64,000 nt of DNA. Source: Pseudomonas fluorescens Q2-87 (GTDB lineage: Bacteria > Pseudomonadota > Gammaproteobacteria > Pseudomonadales > Pseudomonadaceae). A program made the position numbers and the translations under genes. Position 1 is the stretch's first letter. Every line of letters begins with the position of its first letter. The stretch covers positions 5,956,556 through 6,020,555 of the forward strand of contig NZ_CM001558.1 of the NCBI RefSeq assembly GCF_000281895.1, written 5' to 3'. The notes beneath the pieces were generated by a model. It was given only the letters and a program-made list of their open reading frames with translations, searched no databases and was not told the DNA's origin. Shown here piece after piece: positions 60,283-64,000 of this stretch.

Positions 60283-61110
60283 TCAGGCGCGAGCCAGCTC
60301 GAGCAACTTGCCCCGCCACGCCGCTTTCGCCGGCAACGCCAGGAACGACGCGTTCAACAGCGATTCACGTGGCGGATAACAGAACGGCTCGCCGCTCAAG
60401 TCCAACACCTCGCCACCCGCTCCTTCCAGTACGCCCTGGGCGGCAGCGGTGTCCCACTGGGACGTCGGCGCCAGCCGTGGATAGCAATCCGCAGCGCCCT
60501 CGGCCAGCAGGCAGAACTTCAGCGAACTGCCAATATTGGTCAGTTGCAGTTCACCCAGGCTCGCGCTCAAGCCACTCAACAACCGCTCCTGTTCAGGACT
60601 GGTGTGACGGCGGCTGGCAACCACGGTGAACGCTTCACCCGGCGCCAACACGTTGCGAACTGCGATGTGCACAGGCGCGCCACCCTGGTCGCCACGCCAG
60701 GCACCCAGTCCCGCGCCACCGACGTAATAACGCCCATTGGTGGGCATCGATACCACGCCAAACACCACGCGGCCCTGTTCTACCAATGCGATGTTGACGG
60801 TGAACTCTTCGCTGCCGGAAATGAACTCCTTGGTTCCATCCAGCGGGTCCACCAGCCACCAGCGATGCCAGCCTGCACGCACGCTTTGGGCAATGTTGGC
60901 GTCCTCTTCAGAAAGGATCGGAATATCCGGGGCCAACGCTGTCAGCCCGGCCACGATCACATCATGGGCGGCCATGTCGGCAGCCGTCACCGGTGACTCG
61001 TCAGCCTTGTGGTTGACCTGCACGTTGGCCCGCCAGAACGGCAGGATCGCGTCTCCTGCCTGGAGCGCAAGCTCGATCACAGGCGCTATCAGCGGATGGG
61101 GGAAATTCAT
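60283..61110 (-). CDS. cysQ: 3'(2'),5'-bisphosphate nucleotidase CysQ
   Basis: 275-aa Mg-dependent phosphatase that converts PAP to AMP in sulfur metabolism. Metal-binding motifs of the inositol-monophosphatase superfamily: LSEEDANIAQ near residue 72, WLVDPLDGTKEFISG near 90 and SQWDTAAAQGVLEGAGG near 215. It overlaps nudE by 4 bp and shares its promoter. Confidence 0.95.
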   Translation of the reverse strand: MNFPHPLIAPVIELALQAGDAILPFWRANVQVNHKADESPVTAADMAAHDVIVAGLTALAPDIPILSEEDANIAQSVRAGWHRWWLVDPLDGTKEFISGSEEFTVNIALVEQGRVVFGVVSMPTNGRYYVGGAGLGAWRGDQGGAPVHIAVRNVLAPGEAFTVVASRRHTSPEQERLLSGLSASLGELQLTNIGSSLKFCLLAEGAADCYPRLAPTSQWDTAAAQGVLEGAGGEVLDLSGEPFCYPPRESLLNASFLALPAKAAWRGKLLELARA

Positions 61111-61673
61111 GACAGGAAGGCTCCGCGTTGGGACAGCAGGTCACGGGCCAGATAAAGCGCCGCCAGGGCGCGGCCTTCAGTGAATTGCGGGTTTTGCGCC
61201 AGGGCTGACAGTTCATGGAGATTGACCTTGTCGACGCGCATCGGCTCGGGCTCATCGCCCTCCAGTCGTTCTTCATAGAGGTCGGTCGCCAGCACCACTT
61301 GGATTTTCTGGCTCATGTAGCCAGGCGACAGGGACAACTCCGTCAGGTGTTCCAACTGACGCGCGCCGAAACCGGCCTCTTCCTTGAGCTCCCGCTCGGC
61401 CGCTGCCAACACGTCTTCACCCGGCTCGATCAGGCCCTTGGGCAGGGACAGTTCGTAGGCGTCGGTACCGCCGCAATACTCCTCCACCAATACCGCATGG
61501 TCAGCGTCGAGCATCGCCACAATCATCACAGCGCCATAGCCCGTGCCTTTGCTCGCCAGACGTTCGTAAGTGCGTTCCACACCGTTGGAAAAACGCAGTT
61601 TCAGTTCTTCCACGCAAAACAGGCGACTGGTGGCGACGATCCGACGATCGAGTATGGTGGGTTTCTGGCGCAT
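61107..61673 (-). CDS. nudE: ADP compounds hydrolase NudE
   Basis: 188-aa Nudix hydrolase acting on ADP-ribose, NADH and similar dinucleotides. The Nudix box reads GLIEPGEDVLAAAERELKEE then AGFGA, near residues 95-119. The start MRQKPTILDRRIVATSRLFCV is typical. First gene of the nudE-cysQ pair and divergent from yrfG. Confidence 0.96.
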   Translation of the reverse strand: MRQKPTILDRRIVATSRLFCVEELKLRFSNGVERTYERLASKGTGYGAVMIVAMLDADHAVLVEEYCGGTDAYELSLPKGLIEPGEDVLAAAERELKEEAGFGARQLEHLTELSLSPGYMSQKIQVVLATDLYEERLEGDEPEPMRVDKVNLHELSALAQNPQFTEGRALAALYLARDLLSQRGAFLS

Positions 61674-61761
61674 AGACGGCTCCCTGGGCGATAGCGAGCT
61701 ACTATACCCGGCCTATTCTGATTGTTTGTGTCGGATATCCGATTACCGCTGGAGAAGTTTT

Positions 61762-62424
61762 ATGGCCATGCTGCCCTGGCATGAGATCGACACGGTGCTG
61801 CTGGACATGGACGGCACCTTGCTGGATTTGCATTACGACAACCATTTCTGGATGCAACACCTGCCCCAGCGCTATGCCGAACTGCATGGCGTGAGCCGGG
61901 CGATGGCCGAGATGGAGTTGCAACCGCTGTTCGAACGCAACGCCGGTCAACTGCAATGGTATTGCCTGGATTTCTGGAGCACCGAGCTGAAATTGCCGGT
62001 GCGCGAACTGAAACTGGAAACCGCGCACCTGATTGCCTTGCGCCCGGACGCCGATACGTTTCTGGCGGCGATCCAGCAAGCCGGCAAACGCGTGGTAATG
62101 ATCACCAACGCTCATCGAGACTCGTTGTCCCTGAAGCTGGAGCGCATCGAGCTGGCCCCCTATTTCGAGCGCCTGATCAGTTCCCACGATTACGGTTTCC
62201 CCAAGGAAAACCCGCAATTCTGGGACGCCCTGCAAGCCGACCTGAACTTCGACCCGGCCCGTAGCCTGTTCATCGACGACACCTTGCCAGTATTGCGCAG
62301 CGCCCGGGACTTCGGCGTGGCACACCTGCTCGCCGTCAGCGAGCCGGACAGCCGCCAAGGGCCGAAGGATACGGCGGAGTTCGACGCGTTGATCGACTAC
62401 CGGACGCTGATTGAAGGGCTCTGA
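61762..62424 (+). CDS. yrfG: GMP/IMP nucleotidase YrfG (HAD family)
   Basis: 220-aa HAD phosphatase that dephosphorylates purine nucleotides. Motif I DMDGTLLDL near residue 15, motif II MITNAHRDSL, the lysine in SHDYGFPKENPQFW and motif IV SLFIDDTLPVLRSA. The ATG at 61762 (GGAGAAG upstream) gives MAMLPWHEIDTVLLDMDGTL. Divergent from nudE, an arrangement conserved across Pseudomonas. Confidence 0.95.
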   Translation: MAMLPWHEIDTVLLDMDGTLLDLHYDNHFWMQHLPQRYAELHGVSRAMAEMELQPLFERNAGQLQWYCLDFWSTELKLPVRELKLETAHLIALRPDADTFLAAIQQAGKRVVMITNAHRDSLSLKLERIELAPYFERLISSHDYGFPKENPQFWDALQADLNFDPARSLFIDDTLPVLRSARDFGVAHLLAVSEPDSRQGPKDTAEFDALIDYRTLIEGL

Positions 62425-62472
62425 GAAGACTTATGTAGGGAGGGCGCCTGCTCCATCCCCACAGAGGCCTGG

Positions 62473-62913
62473 TTACTCAGGGATACGCAACACCTGCCCT
62501 GGATAAATCTTGTCCGGGTGCGTCAGCATCGGTTTGTTGGCTTCGAAAATCTTGTTGTACTTGTTTGCATCGTGGTACTCAGCCTTGGCGATGGCGCTGA
62601 GTGTGTCGCCTTTTTTAACCGTCACGAAACGCGCCGCTTTTGCCACCGGACCGGTCACCGTGATCTGGTCGTCGACACTGCCGACACCGGCGATGTTACC
62701 CACCGCCAACAGAATTTTTTCCTTCTCTTCCTGGCTTTCCACTTCACCGGTAACCGTGACCTTGTCACCTTCGATGGTCGCCTGAACGTTCGGATTGCCC
62801 AGCCCGACCTTTTCAATGTGCTCTTTGAGCTGTTCGCTGGCATTGGCATTGCCGGGGGTCAGCAGATCGATCAGTTTTTCACCCGCTTCCTTCACAAAGC
62901 TAAAAATACTCAT
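62473..62913 (-). CDS. BON/LysM domain protein (LysM peptidoglycan-binding)
   Basis: 146-aa protein with a BON domain (about 25-85, [20 protein letters not shown]) and a C-terminal LysM repeat (about 97-146, [20 protein letters not shown] then PGQVLRIPE). No signal peptide is evident. Related YgaU/LysM proteins are potassium-binding or envelope-linked; the role here is unknown. Single gene. Confidence 0.9.
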   Translation of the reverse strand: MSIFSFVKEAGEKLIDLLTPGNANASEQLKEHIEKVGLGNPNVQATIEGDKVTVTGEVESQEEKEKILLAVGNIAGVGSVDDQITVTGPVAKAARFVTVKKGDTLSAIAKAEYHDANKYNKIFEANKPMLTHPDKIYPGQVLRIPE

Positions 62914-63047
62914 GGCGTACGCTCCTTGGGTTTAGTGTCCAGACGCAAAAGACTAGACCAGGCGAGGCGAACCCGGTTCCCAGCCGACCAATGACCCCGC
63001 CACCTGCAAGCGCTAGAATCCGAACCTTCCCGCGTCTTGGAGCGAAG

Positions 63048-63935
63048 ATGGACATCAAGCAGCTGAAATTTCTGATCGCGCTGGACGAAACCCGCCACTT
63101 CGGCCAGGCCGCCGCCCGTTGCCATATCACCCAGCCGACCCTGTCGATGCGCCTGCGCAGCCTTGAAGAGGAACTCGACTTGCCACTGGTCAATCGCGGC
63201 CAGCGCTTTGAAGGTTTCACCGCCCCGGGGGAACGGGTGCTGGCATGGGCACGCACGGTGCTGGCGGCCTATGACGGCTTGCAGGCCGAAGCGGCGGCCT
63301 GTCGCGGCAACCTGGTCGGCACGCTGCGCCTGGGCGTGGTGCCGTTGTCGGACTTCGACCCGTTATCCATCATGCAACGCTTGCATGCCGAACACCCCAA
63401 CCTGCGTTTCGAGCTGTCGTCCCTGAGCTCTGAAAACATCCTCGAACACCTGGCGAACAACCGCATCGACCTGGGCATTTCCTACCTGGAACGACTGGAC
63501 AATGAACGGTTCGAAGCCCTGCCCTTCGCCCATACCCGCATGGGCCTTTTGTACGACCAACGCTACTTTTTCTTCGGCGAACAACCGCTGACCTGGGAAG
63601 CGCTGGTCGAATTGCCCTTGGGCATGCTCACCAGCGGCATGCATTTTCGCCAATCCATCGACCACAATTTCCACAGTCGGGGCCTCACACCACGCCCATT
63701 GCTGCAAACCGACGCCGTACATCAGTTGCTCCAAGCGGTACACGGCGGGCTGTGTTGCGCGGTGATGCCGTTGAACAGCGGCCTGGACGTACTGACTGAA
63801 GACTTACGTATTCAGCCCATGGAAAGCGCGCAAACCCTTGTCCCGCTTGGGCTGATCATGCGCCGTGGTGCCCCGCGCTCGGCCTTGGCCGAGGCCTGTT
63901 TCGCCCTCTATCAGAAATCATCAAGCCCTTCTTGA
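63048..63935 (+). CDS. LysR-family transcriptional regulator
   Basis: 295-aa LysR protein. The winged HTH (about 1-60) starts MDIKQLKFLIALDETRHFGQ, then TQPTLSMRLRSLEEEL; the effector domain (about 90-290) has GTLRLGVVPLSDFDPLSIM. The ATG at 63048 gives the canonical LysR start. The regulon is unknown. It is divergent from the BON/LysM gene with 134 bp between. Confidence 0.92.
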   Translation: MDIKQLKFLIALDETRHFGQAAARCHITQPTLSMRLRSLEEELDLPLVNRGQRFEGFTAPGERVLAWARTVLAAYDGLQAEAAACRGNLVGTLRLGVVPLSDFDPLSIMQRLHAEHPNLRFELSSLSSENILEHLANNRIDLGISYLERLDNERFEALPFAHTRMGLLYDQRYFFFGEQPLTWEALVELPLGMLTSGMHFRQSIDHNFHSRGLTPRPLLQTDAVHQLLQAVHGGLCCAVMPLNSGLDVLTEDLRIQPMESAQTLVPLGLIMRRGAPRSALAEACFALYQKSSSPS

Positions 63936-64000
63936 TCGACGTCATCTATTGATGGATCAGTAATAGCAATTAGACGTGGCAGATTGCCGCATTTAGTCTT
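63936..64000. other. Window end, no feature seen
   Basis: 65 bp after the LysR stop; no gene or terminator is recognised. Confidence 0.5.

Overview
The window is a chromosomal segment of a Pseudomonas, most likely of the P. fluorescens group. The evidence is high GC, REP elements of the type 'gtgggagcgagcttgctcgcg', and a gene order (ctpA, hisBHAF, asmA, mutY, yggX, tRNA-Phe, amino-acid ABC transporter, tRNA-Thr, rml genes, dctBD, cysQ, nudE, yrfG) that matches what I remember of the P. aeruginosa PA5133-PA5179 region. I ran no search. All functions come from reading motifs and from family knowledge.

Layout. Positions 1-12433 are core: the envC tail, ctpA, a divergent polysaccharide deacetylase, a minus-strand his cluster (hisB-hisH-DUF2164-hisA-hisF) followed by a periplasmic binding protein, an OFA-family MFS transporter, asmA-mutY-yggX and tRNA-Phe. 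Positions 12434-17830 are accessory: an NYN-domain protein behind operator-like repeats, a DHCW-type cupin, three diverged copies of a small basic 'KQQKR' protein, and a PDDEXK/DUF1016 nuclease that sits against a histidine-kinase remnant. Positions 18127-22339 hold a polar amino-acid ABC transporter and a methyltransferase; an FkbM methyltransferase and tRNA-Thr follow.

The main accessory locus starts at tRNA-Thr. An element of about 8.1 kb is bounded by 18-bp direct repeats of the tRNA 3' end (23623-23640 and 31733-31750). It carries a P4-type integrase, a 5'-truncated AlbA_2/Schlafen-like ATP-binding protein, a DnaA-box cluster in non-coding DNA, a second tyrosine recombinase with a small partner, and a 790-aa archaeo-eukaryotic primase/SF2 helicase fusion of the TOTE conflict-system type. 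Next to it lie an IS66 element and an Abi_2/AbiF-like HEPN protein. The Abi gene is preceded by a consensus promoter driving a roughly 60-nt RNA that ends in eight T, the layout expected of an RNA-antitoxin Abi system.

Positions 35.4-49.6 kb are mixed: a truncated DUF3077 gene with a two-hairpin leader, an SDR/LysR pair, a RibD-like reductase, ParDE-type and Xre/RES toxin-antitoxin pairs on either side of a chemoreceptor, a four-gene operon (2OG-Fe dioxygenase, GNAT, azlC, azlD), an OprD porin, a DsbA-family protein and agmatine deiminase. Positions 49.8-64 kb return to core: a 970-aa kinase/aminotransferase fusion, rmlBAC with a frameshifted rmlD, dctBD, a thioesterase, cysQ-nudE, yrfG, a BON/LysM protein and a LysR regulator.

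Best leads for something new: the AbiF-like gene with its candidate ncRNA; the tRNA-Thr element that combines a TOTE protein with a DnaA-box cluster; the dioxygenase-GNAT-AzlCD operon; and the KQQKR paralogue family.
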